From NORP23 sp050302475 (GTDB lineage: Bacteria > Pseudomonadota > Alphaproteobacteria > Rhodobacterales > Rhodobacteraceae), in the NCBI GenBank assembly GCA_050302475.1, contig JBNLBF010000032.1:1-13624 (forward strand): DNA of 13,624 nucleotides, written 5' to 3'. Positions 7,482 to 13,624 of the stretch are shown here, one piece after another (the stretch's first letter is position 1; each line of letters starts with the position of its first letter). The notes beneath the pieces are model-generated. The model saw nothing but the letters and a program-made list of their open reading frames with translations. It did no database searches and was not told where the DNA came from. A program made the translations under genes and the position numbers.

Positions 7482-8420
7482 ATGGCACGAAAACAAGACA
7501 AGGTGATCATCACCTGCGCGGTGACCGGGGCAATTCATACCCCAACCATGTCGGATTACCTGCCAATCACCCCCGATCAGATCGCCGACAGCGCGATAGG
7601 CGCGGCGAATGCCGGAGCTTCGATCCTGCATTTGCACGCGCGTGACCCTTTGGATGGACGCCCAACGCCGGACGTCAAAGTCTTTCGGCAGTTCCTGCCC
7701 CGCATTGCGGAGGAAACAGATGCTGTCGTCAATATTACCACCGGCGGTGGCCTGACCATGACGGTGGAGGAACGGCTGGAAGCGCCGCTAATCCTGAAAC
7801 CGGAAATGTGTTCGCTGAATATGGGGTCAATCAATTTCGGCCTGTTCCCCTTGGTAAACCGATACGAAAGCTGGAAGACGGATTGGGAACAACCGTACCT
7901 TGCCAATACGGACGACAACATATTTCGCAACACGTTCCGTGATATCGAAACCATCATCCATAGAATGGGGGATGATCATGGCACGCGGTTTGAACATGAA
8001 TGTTACGATGTCGGGCACCTTTATAACCTTGCCCATTTTGTGGATCGTGGTCTGATCAAGCCGCCCTTCTTCGTGCAGCTGATCTTTGGCATTCTGGGGG
8101 GGATCGGGGTGGACATGGAAAATCTGATGTTCATGAAACGCACCGCCGACAAACTGTTCGGAGAGGATTATTACTGGTCGGTTCTGGCCGCCGGTCGCCA
8201 CCAAATGCCATTTGCGACACAGGCCGCCATGATGGGAGGGTCTGTGCGCGTCGGGCTGGAGGATTCGCTTTATATCGCCAAGGGAGAGCTGGCGCAGGAT
8301 AACGCCTCTCAGGTCCGAAAAATCCGCGGGCTGGTGGAGGAGTTGGGATACACAATCGCAACCCCCGCCGATGCGCGTGCAATGCTGAACCTGAAGGGTA
8401 AAGATCAGGTGGGATTCTAG
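7482..8420 (+). CDS. Beta-keto acid cleavage enzyme (BKACE, DUF849 / Kce family)
   Basis: The 312-residue protein is a DUF849 TIM-barrel enzyme. It shows the N-terminal VIITCAVTGAIHTP, the metal-binding HLHARD (H50 and H52) after NAGASILHL, and TTGGGLTM. It also shows GLEDSLY with E260 as the third metal ligand and R256 and D261 spaced as in the Kce active site (R-x3-E-D). ECYDVGHL near 173-180 carries another likely catalytic acid. Family members condense a beta-keto acid with acetyl-CoA and release acetoacetate plus a shorter acyl-CoA, with a divalent metal. A GGGAGGG ribosome binding site at 7469-7475 supports the start. It is the last gene of the TRAP-TAXI operon, 58 nt after the hydrolase, and ends 3 nt from the convergent GntR gene. 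The window has no dehydrogenase that would make its keto-acid substrate. Specificity (for example dehydrocarnitine or 3-keto-5-aminohexanoate) is not assignable. Confidence 0.92.
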   Translation: MARKQDKVIITCAVTGAIHTPTMSDYLPITPDQIADSAIGAANAGASILHLHARDPLDGRPTPDVKVFRQFLPRIAEETDAVVNITTGGGLTMTVEERLEAPLILKPEMCSLNMGSINFGLFPLVNRYESWKTDWEQPYLANTDDNIFRNTFRDIETIIHRMGDDHGTRFEHECYDVGHLYNLAHFVDRGLIKPPFFVQLIFGILGGIGVDMENLMFMKRTADKLFGEDYYWSVLAAGRHQMPFATQAAMMGGSVRVGLEDSLYIAKGELAQDNASQVRKIRGLVEELGYTIATPADARAMLNLKGKDQVGF

Positions 8421-8423
8421 GGT

Positions 8424-9161
8424 CTAGCCCTCGTCGGACCCACCGGATTTAAAATAATCGGGATGCTGCGCCATGATTTCCGGTAACCGCCGGATTGTCC
8501 CTGACAAATGTGTCCGCATGGCATCCGTTGCCTTGTGGCTGTCCCCCGATGCAATCGCTTCCAGCACTGCCTGGTGACCTTTTACAACGGATGCGGACTT
8601 CCCCTCGCTCGGCAAATCAATACTGCGTAGGCGCGCCATCTGGCTCGACCGCTCCGTAACACTCGCATGTAGCGCCAGTTGACCGGCACCGGCGAACAAC
8701 TCGCGGTGGAAATCTTCGTCCAGTTTGCGGAACATGTCGATCTGTTCCGGGTCGTCGATCAGCACCTGCTGCAATTTCAGGATCGCACCCGCCTTTTTCA
8801 ACGCCGCCTCATCCGGGGTTTCTGCAAGGGTCCGCACAACTTCGCATTCGATGGCCGTGCGCAGAAAATGCTCACGTCGCAGCGATTCCGCGTCGATATG
8901 TGTGACCTCGGTCCGGGATTGCCGGAAGGTGGCGATCAGCCCGTCAATTTCCAGCCGTTGCAGCGCCTCACGCAGAGGCGACGCACTGACCCCATACTGT
9001 TCTGCAAGATCCGCGCGCGACAGCCGCTCCCCTGGCGGCAAATCCAGCGCAATGATCTTGCCCCGAAGGGACTCGTACACGTAGACCGACGCGGGGACAT
9101 TCGACGAAATCGTCGCGTCCGAATTGCGATGCGCTGTATCTGATGCCTGTCGCGTAGTCAT
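8424..9161 (-). CDS. GntR family transcriptional regulator, FCD (FadR-type) subfamily
   Basis: The 245-residue protein has a GntR winged helix at about residues 25-88 (VYESLRGKIIALDLPPGERL, then LAEQYGVSASPLREALQRLE). A helical FCD effector domain covers about 95-235. Likely metal or ligand contacts in the FCD domain are D148 and H152 (LDEDFHREL), H196 (GHQAVLEAI) and H218 (MRTHLSG), the expected Asp/His set. I chose the ATG at 9161 because AGAGGGTG lies just upstream. A GTG at 9176 that overlaps the dctM stop (GTGA) lacks a ribosome binding site. It is the last gene of the dctPQM unit, so it is probably co-transcribed with it. It most likely represses dctPQM and the divergent lactonase/dehydratase genes until a sugar-acid intermediate binds. 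Confidence 0.92.
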   Translation of the reverse strand: MTTRQASDTAHRNSDATISSNVPASVYVYESLRGKIIALDLPPGERLSRADLAEQYGVSASPLREALQRLEIDGLIATFRQSRTEVTHIDAESLRREHFLRTAIECEVVRTLAETPDEAALKKAGAILKLQQVLIDDPEQIDMFRKLDEDFHRELFAGAGQLALHASVTERSSQMARLRSIDLPSEGKSASVVKGHQAVLEAIASGDSHKATDAMRTHLSGTIRRLPEIMAQHPDYFKSGGSDEG

Positions 9162-9172
9162 TTCACCCTCTT

Positions 9173-10453
9173 TCACATCAGCGCATCAGGAAGCGCGGTT
9201 GATAGGATCGGCAATGCAGCGATGATGACAAAGAATATCGCCAGTGCCAGAAAAAACGGCAAAGCCGCCTTCGTGTAAGCACCGGTTTTCACATCCAATA
9301 TTCCACACACCGTAAACATGATCACCCCCACAGGTGGGGTCAGACCACCCAAATTAATCAACAGCACGATCAGAATACCCATATGGATAGGATCATAGCC
9401 AGCATCAATCAGCACCGGCAGGACAATCGGCGTGACCAGAAGGATATTCGCCGCCCCTTCCAGAAACATGCCCGACACGACCAGCAGGGCGACAACCAGT
9501 AACAGGATCATCACCGGGTCTTCGGTCAGCGTAGTCACAAATTCAGTGATTTGTTGCGGCGCTCGTTCGATGGTCATGGCGTAGCCCAACACACCAGCCA
9601 TCATGATCAGCAGCATGATCATCCCCAGATCATGGATGGAGGATTCCATCGCCTCCAGCATCTTTGACCAGGTCAGTTCGCGATAAATGAAAATGCCGAT
9701 AAGCAGCGCGTAAAACACCAGAAATGCCCCGGCCTCCGTCGCGGTGAAATAACCGCCACGAAATCCGATAATCAGGATGATCGGGAAAGCCAGCGCCCAG
9801 ATACTCTCCGTGAAACTTTTGCCAAGTTCCTTTGCCGTTGGCAGCGTCTCCAGATCCGGCGAGTAGTTGTTTTTCTTCGCCACAATCCATGCGGTGATCA
9901 TCAATGTTACTGTTAGAATCGCCCCTGGTACGATCCCGGCAAGGAATAGCCGGCCAATCGAGACCTCGTTAATAAATCCGAACAGGATCAAGCCGATGGA
10001 GGGTGGAATGGTCGCCGTGATGATCGAGCCGAAGGCAAGGATCACCGCGACATTGGGCTTCGAAAATCCCTGATTGATCATAGACGGGCCGAGCAAGCGG
10101 CTCTCCATCGAGGCATCAGCAACCGCAGACCCCGATATCCCGCCCATCATGAAAGACAGCACGATCGACACCTGCGCCAGCCCTCCTGCCAGCCACCCTG
10201 TCAAAAGACGGGAAAATTTCACCAGCCGTTCGGTGATACCTGTCACATTCATCAGGTTTCCGGCGAGGATGAAAAACGGCACAGCCAGCAGCGGAAAACT
10301 TTGCGTCGCGGAAACCATTTTCTGTACCGCCACGGTCGGGGGCATGGTTCCGGTCAGGATAAAGACGGGGATGGAGGCCAGCGCCAGTGCAAAGGCTACT
10401 GGCTGTCCGATCAGCAGGAAAAGCGCAAACAGCGCGGCAATCAGGATCAGCAT
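9173..10453 (-). CDS. dctM: TRAP transporter large permease subunit DctM
   Basis: The 426-residue, highly hydrophobic protein matches DctM in length and content, with about 12 or more membrane segments. Family landmarks are LIGQPVAFALALASIPVF at the N terminus, PFFILAGNLMNVTGITERLV, MGGISGSAVADASM (about residues 107-120), FGSIITATIPPSIGLILFG, and GGLTPPVGVIMFTVCGI near the C terminus. It forms the transport channel of a tripartite, ion-gradient-driven importer with DctQ and the periplasmic DctP. Its ATG lies one base after the dctQ stop (TAATATG), so the two are translationally coupled. The stop at 9173-9175 lies 11 bases before the ATG of the GntR gene. It is separate from, and of a different class than, the fused TAXI permease at 2794-4650. 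Confidence 0.94.
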   Translation of the reverse strand: MLILIAALFALFLLIGQPVAFALALASIPVFILTGTMPPTVAVQKMVSATQSFPLLAVPFFILAGNLMNVTGITERLVKFSRLLTGWLAGGLAQVSIVLSFMMGGISGSAVADASMESRLLGPSMINQGFSKPNVAVILAFGSIITATIPPSIGLILFGFINEVSIGRLFLAGIVPGAILTVTLMITAWIVAKKNNYSPDLETLPTAKELGKSFTESIWALAFPIILIIGFRGGYFTATEAGAFLVFYALLIGIFIYRELTWSKMLEAMESSIHDLGMIMLLIMMAGVLGYAMTIERAPQQITEFVTTLTEDPVMILLLVVALLVVSGMFLEGAANILLVTPIVLPVLIDAGYDPIHMGILIVLLINLGGLTPPVGVIMFTVCGILDVKTGAYTKAALPFFLALAIFFVIIAALPILSTALPDALM

Positions 10454-10454
10454 A

Positions 10455-10943
10455 TTATTCGATTTCTTTTGACTGAGGGACAGGACGCCACAGTGCGATC
10501 AGCTGAGCGACCATCGTCCGCAGCAACAAGAGGAATCCAACCAACATGGAGGCGTGGATGAAAGACCCGTGCATTTGCGTCGCGCCAACCCGGCGGGGAT
10601 GCATCAGACCGGTGTTGATCCAGGCATAGTACAGTAGGAATACCAGAAGAATGACCAGCACCACCCGGTTAACTGTTTCCAGAATTTTCTTGCCTTTCGC
10701 GTTCAGAAGATCGGAAATCACCGACAATCCGAAATGGCGGTCATGTTGCAGCGCCAGATCAGCCGCAAAGATACAAAGCCATACAAACAAGAGCTGCGCG
10801 ATTTCAACAGACCAGATGATTGGGCTGCCCATCTTTCGCGCAATGGAGGCTATTGCCACCAGAATGACGATAGCGGTTAACAGCAGAAGGGCGCTGATAA
10901 GCTCGACCCGTCGAATAAGTTCTGCGACACGTCGCGCCATCAT
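10455..10943 (-). CDS. dctQ: TRAP transporter small permease subunit DctQ
   Basis: The 162-residue protein has four predicted membrane helices (about residues 12-32, 45-64, 82-104 and 125-147), as expected for DctQ. The family-typical stretch WSVEIAQLLFVWLCIFAADLAL, followed by a charged DRHFG, lies at about 40-72. It pairs with DctM in the inner membrane. A GGGAGGG ribosome binding site lies just upstream. Two adjacent ATG codons are possible starts (10943 and 10940), and the second has the better spacing. The gene sits 24 nt after dctP and one base before dctM, in the usual P-Q-M order. Confidence 0.92.
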   Translation of the reverse strand: MMARRVAELIRRVELISALLLLTAIVILVAIASIARKMGSPIIWSVEIAQLLFVWLCIFAADLALQHDRHFGLSVISDLLNAKGKKILETVNRVVLVILLVFLLYYAWINTGLMHPRRVGATQMHGSFIHASMLVGFLLLLRTMVAQLIALWRPVPQSKEIE

Positions 10944-10967
10944 GCGCCCTCCCGGTCCCTATTGGGT

Positions 10968-11948
10968 TTATTCAGCGAGAACTGCTTTGACGATCTCGGC
11001 TTCCGCCTCAAGATCAAGCATCTCGTAAACGCCTGCAACCGCTTCTTTAAACGGAGCAAGGTCGACTTCGCTGATGGTCACGCCGCTGTCGGCAACGTTT
11101 TTCATCGCCTCTTCACCCAGCTCGATCGTCAGAGCGGACGCATAACGACCGTTTTCAACCGCAAGCTCACGCACGATGGCTTTGTTTTCGTCCGACAGCT
11201 CATTCCAGCTGTCAGCGGAGATAACCAGCGCAGTGACCAGCTGAATATGGCCTGTCAGGGTCACATGCTCGATCACTTCGTAAAGCTTGGCGCCCCAGAT
11301 CGCGGTCGGCTGTGCTTCGGCAGCGTCAATCGTGCCAAGTTGCAACGCGGAGTATACCTCACCCCAGGCAATCGGCGTCGGCTCAGCGCCCATTGCGCGG
11401 ATCGTTTCGATCCAGACCGGTGCGCCGATTGTGCGCATACGGATACCCGCCAGATCAGCCGGGCTGGAGATCGGAACCTGTGTCAGCGCATGACGTGCGC
11501 CCTGATACCAGTTCGATGCCAGCATCACGATTCCAGCCTCAGCTTCCAGCTCGTCACCCCAGGCCAGGTATTCGTCCGATGCGGCGAATTTGTCCGCCTG
11601 ATCATATGTGTCGAACAGGAACGGTGCAGACATGATGGCCAATGACGGCACGAAGGACGACAGACGTGCAACGTCTGTTACCGTTCCCACGTTTGCGCCA
11701 GCACGCGCCTGGTCGATCATTTCGGTAGTGTCCCCCAATTGGCTGTTGTGGAATACTTCGACAACAACCTCTCCACCGGTGGCTTCGGCAACTTCGGCCG
11801 CAAATTTGTCAAGGCCCTGCCCCATCGGATCATCAGGTGCCAGCACCGTTCCAATGCGCAGAACTGTTTCCGCTAATGTCGGTGAAGCAGCCATAAGTGC
11901 AGCAGCAGCGACCGCGGTAATAAGCTTCCCGCGTTTCAGGATGTTCAT
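10968..11948 (-). CDS. dctP: TRAP transporter substrate-binding protein DctP
   Basis: The 326-residue product has a Sec signal peptide (MNILKRGKL, then an Ala-rich core) with probable cleavage after TLA at residue 26, so it is periplasmic. The mature protein shows the DctP pattern: LRIGTVLAPDDPMGQGLDKFA, VEVFHNSQLGDTTEMIDQARAG, APFLFDTYDQADKF. R172 in GIRMR is the family Arg that normally clamps the ligand carboxylate, followed by WGEVYSALQLGTIDAAEA. The start has an AGGGAGGAGAGG site just upstream. It is the first gene of the dctPQM-gntR unit and diverges from the lactonase gene. Family knowledge and the neighbouring lactonase and dehydratase suggest a sugar acid or related carboxylate rather than a C4-dicarboxylate, but the ligand cannot be read from the sequence. 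Confidence 0.93.
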   Translation of the reverse strand: MNILKRGKLITAVAAAALMAASPTLAETVLRIGTVLAPDDPMGQGLDKFAAEVAEATGGEVVVEVFHNSQLGDTTEMIDQARAGANVGTVTDVARLSSFVPSLAIMSAPFLFDTYDQADKFAASDEYLAWGDELEAEAGIVMLASNWYQGARHALTQVPISSPADLAGIRMRTIGAPVWIETIRAMGAEPTPIAWGEVYSALQLGTIDAAEAQPTAIWGAKLYEVIEHVTLTGHIQLVTALVISADSWNELSDENKAIVRELAVENGRYASALTIELGEEAMKNVADSGVTISEVDLAPFKEAVAGVYEMLDLEAEAEIVKAVLAE

Positions 11949-12069
11949 TTTCCTCTCCTCCCTAAATGGTCCTAGTTGACCAATTGATATATTAGTCGCA
12001 TTAATAGGTTAGTTTTGATATACCGCAAGAGTCAACACACTTAATCGGACGGACCCAAAAGAGACGCAG
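11949..12069. promoter_or_regulatory. Divergent dctP / lactonase control region
   Basis: This 121-bp gap is the most AT-rich stretch in the window and must carry promoters in both directions. It holds an imperfect dyad at 11964-11985, an exact 8-bp direct repeat TTGATATA at 11984-11991 and 12015-12022 (31 bp apart, three helical turns), and a short dyad TATTA/TAATA at 11990-12006. On the minus strand it ends in the dctP ribosome binding site. No -35/-10 pair is good enough to call with confidence. Confidence 0.65.
11964..11985. promoter_or_regulatory. Candidate operator dyad for the FCD-GntR regulator
   Basis: The arms AAATGGTC and GACCAATT are complementary at 7 of 8 positions and are separated by 6 bases. 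The TGGT...ACCA core is reminiscent of FadR/LldR-type operators, although the spacing is wider. It begins about 15 nt upstream of the dctP start codon, where a repressor would block dctP transcription. Confidence 0.4.
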
Positions 12070-12942
12070 ATGAACCAGACAGATCCGGAAGCAGACGCAG
12101 GCAATGTCGATCACACTTTTCAGCCTCTGACCGAGTTTAGCGCCGAGTTGGGTGAGAGCCCGTCATGGTCAGCGGTCGATCAGGCGATCTGGTGGGTCGA
12201 TATCGTCGGCAACAAGCTGGTAAAGACCAAGATCAACGGGGCAACGCAAATCTGGGAAACGCCCGAGATTCCCGGTTTTGTTCAATATGTTGGCAATCAG
12301 ATCTATGTCGGTATGCAAACCGGTATCTTTCGGTTCGCAGAAACGAGCGCCCGGTTCGAAAAAGTCGTTGCGATTACAGCGAAACACCAGCGGTTCAATG
12401 ACGCTTGCACGGATTCTGAGGGACGTATCTGGGCCGGTACGATGGACGTGAATAATCAGAATGACGACGGTGTTCTCTACCTGTTTGATACCGCCACCGA
12501 AACATTAACTGAAATGATGAGCGGCTTTCGCACTATCAATGGTCTTGCAGTGGACGTATCCCGCAACCGCCTCTTCCTGTCTGATTCCCATCCATTTGTG
12601 CAAACTGTCTGGACCAGCCGGATCAAGGCAGATGGTACCCTCGCGGATCGTGAGGTCTTTGCACGGTTTAACGGTCTGGAGGGTCGCCCGGACGGGGCCT
12701 GGCTCGATCCGCAGGGGGAGTATTGGATCGCGGCGGTTGGCGGCGGTGCGATCTTCCGGTTTTCTCCGGAAGGGGAGAAAATCGGCTGGTATCCGGTACC
12801 GGTAAAAGCCCCGACAAAGCTATGTTATGTGGACAGCCTCACCCCTGCCCTGATACTGACTTCGTTTAAGGATGAAACACTCGGTGGACGTCTATTGCTT
12901 TGGCAAAAGCCACCATTCGGACCGCAACAGGAATATATGTAA
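12070..12942 (+). CDS. SMP-30/gluconolactonase/LRE family lactonase
   Basis: The 290-residue protein is a six-bladed beta-propeller of the SMP-30 family. The expected metal-binding and catalytic residues are all visible: E29 in LGESPSW, N110 in RFNDACTDSEGRIWAGTMD, N157 in INGLAVD and D208 in RPDGAWLD. Family members hydrolyse sugar lactones (such as glucono-, xylono- or arabinono-lactone) to aldonic acids with a divalent metal. There is no signal peptide, so it is cytoplasmic. The Shine-Dalgarno sequence is weak (AAAAGAGA about 8 nt upstream). The stop is followed immediately by the ATG of a sugar-acid dehydratase, so the pair encodes consecutive steps of an oxidative sugar pathway. It is divergent from dctPQM-gntR and probably under the same regulator. 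The exact lactone is unknown. Confidence 0.92.
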   Translation: MNQTDPEADAGNVDHTFQPLTEFSAELGESPSWSAVDQAIWWVDIVGNKLVKTKINGATQIWETPEIPGFVQYVGNQIYVGMQTGIFRFAETSARFEKVVAITAKHQRFNDACTDSEGRIWAGTMDVNNQNDDGVLYLFDTATETLTEMMSGFRTINGLAVDVSRNRLFLSDSHPFVQTVWTSRIKADGTLADREVFARFNGLEGRPDGAWLDPQGEYWIAAVGGGAIFRFSPEGEKIGWYPVPVKAPTKLCYVDSLTPALILTSFKDETLGGRLLLWQKPPFGPQQEYM

Positions 12943-13624
12943 ATGAAAAAGACCCCCGCTGACCTTCGTTCTGCCCGCTGGTTCGCGCCAGATGATCTGC
13001 GCAGCTTTGGGCATCGTTCTCGCATGATGCAGCTTGGCTATGCCGAGGAGGATTTTCGTGACAAACCCGTCATCGGCATTCTGAACACTTGGTCTGACCT
13101 TAATACATGCCACGCGCATTTCCGCGAGCGAGTGCAGGACGTGAAACGGGGCGTGTTGCAGGCAGGTGGTTTCGGTGTGGAGATGCCCTCGCTATCCGTT
13201 GACGAAAGCTTCACCAAGCCGACCTCGATGCTCTATCGCAACATGCTGGCGATGGAGACGGAGGAGATGATCCGCTCTCACCCCCTCGACGGTGTCGTGT
13301 TGATGGGCGGGTGCGATAAAACCACGCCGGGGCTGGTGATGGGGGCAATCTCGGCTGGTGTGCCAATGATTTACCTGCCTGCCGGACCGATGCTGCGCGG
13401 GAATTTCGCCGGAAAAATTCTCGGCTCCGGGTCAGATGCCTGGAAATACTGGGATGAACGGCGGGCCGGGAATATCACAGATACGGAATGGCTGGGTCTG
13501 CAGGGTGGGATTGCGCGGTCTGCCGGGACCTGCATGACGATGGGGACGGCTTCCACAATGACCGCCATTGCTGATGCCATGGGGCTGACACTGCCGGGGG
13601 CTTCATCGATCCCGGCCGTGGATG
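12943..13624 (+). CDS. IlvD/Edd family dehydratase (arabonate/galactonate-type sugar-acid dehydratase), 3'-truncated by the window edge
   Basis: The frame is open from the ATG at 12943 to the end of the window, giving 227 residues of a protein normally near 570-600. The three [2Fe-2S] cysteines of the sugar-acid dehydratase branch are present: C56 in NTWSDLNTCHAH, C124 in GGCDKTTPG and C197 in SAGTCMTMGTAS. K126 in DKTTP is the likely carbamylated, Mg-binding lysine. YRNMLAME and the GPMLRGNF region resemble L-arabinonate/D-xylonate-type enzymes more than IlvD itself. The enzyme removes water from an aldonate to give a 2-keto-3-deoxy acid. The ATG directly follows the lactonase stop, with CAGGAA at 12928-12933 as ribosome binding site. 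Substrate choice needs the missing C-terminal part. Confidence 0.9.
   Translation, partial: MKKTPADLRSARWFAPDDLRSFGHRSRMMQLGYAEEDFRDKPVIGILNTWSDLNTCHAHFRERVQDVKRGVLQAGGFGVEMPSLSVDESFTKPTSMLYRNMLAMETEEMIRSHPLDGVVLMGGCDKTTPGLVMGAISAGVPMIYLPAGPMLRGNFAGKILGSGSDAWKYWDERRAGNITDTEWLGLQGGIARSAGTCMTMGTASTMTAIADAMGLTLPGASSIPAVD

Noticed and set aside
8419..8431. Possible terminator hairpin between the BKACE and GntR genes
   Set aside because: The stem is only 4-5 bp with a 3-5 nt loop and no T-run on either strand, too weak to call.
10962..11645. Plus-strand open frame of 227 codons antisense to dctP
   Set aside because: It lies wholly opposite a well-supported dctP gene, has no ribosome binding site or recognisable domain, and its composition is that of a shadow frame.

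Overview
The window looks like chromosomal DNA from an alphaproteobacterium, most likely a Rhodobacteraceae/Roseobacter-group member. This is inferred from a DUF1523-type membrane protein with a Roseobacter-like sequence, from a probable DUF6638 protein, from two TRAP transporters of different classes, and from dense, moderately GC-rich coding with strong GGAGG-type ribosome binding sites. No rRNA, tRNA, CRISPR array, insertion sequence or phage gene was seen. Coding is almost continuous, and no gene-free stretch exceeds 300 bases.

Layout. (1) Bases 1-1883, plus strand: the end of a conserved-hypothetical operon, holding a 5'-truncated DUF6638-like protein, a small two-helix membrane protein and a DUF1523 membrane protein. 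(2) Bases 1884-8420: an IclR-family regulator on the minus strand, divergent from a four-gene plus-strand operon. The operon encodes a TRAP-TAXI fused permease, a TAXI solute-binding protein, a cytoplasmic sulfatase-superfamily hydrolase resembling phosphonate monoester hydrolases, and a DUF849 beta-keto acid cleavage enzyme (BKACE). (3) Bases 8424-11948, minus strand: a TRAP DctP-DctQ-DctM operon that ends with a GntR/FCD regulator. (4) Bases 12070-13624, plus strand, divergent from dctP: an SMP-30/gluconolactonase-type lactonase followed by an IlvD/Edd-family sugar-acid dehydratase cut off by the window edge.

How the genes work together (inference). Region 2 reads as an inducible catabolic module. 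The TAXI protein captures an organic anion in the periplasm and the fused permease imports it with an ion gradient. The cytoplasmic hydrolase would remove a sulfate, phosphate or phosphonate ester group, and BKACE would cleave a beta-keto acid using acetyl-CoA. IclR would control the unit through two perfect palindromes in the shared promoter region. Regions 3 and 4 read as a sugar-acid module: TRAP import, lactone opening and dehydration to a 2-keto-3-deoxy acid, under a FCD-GntR repressor acting on a 121-bp divergent control region. The substrates of neither module can be fixed from sequence alone.

The most distinctive observations are the grouping of TRAP-TAXI, PMH-like hydrolase and BKACE under one IclR gene, the C-x-A-x-R variant of the formylglycine motif in the hydrolase, and a strong hairpin that covers the region upstream of the hydrolase start.
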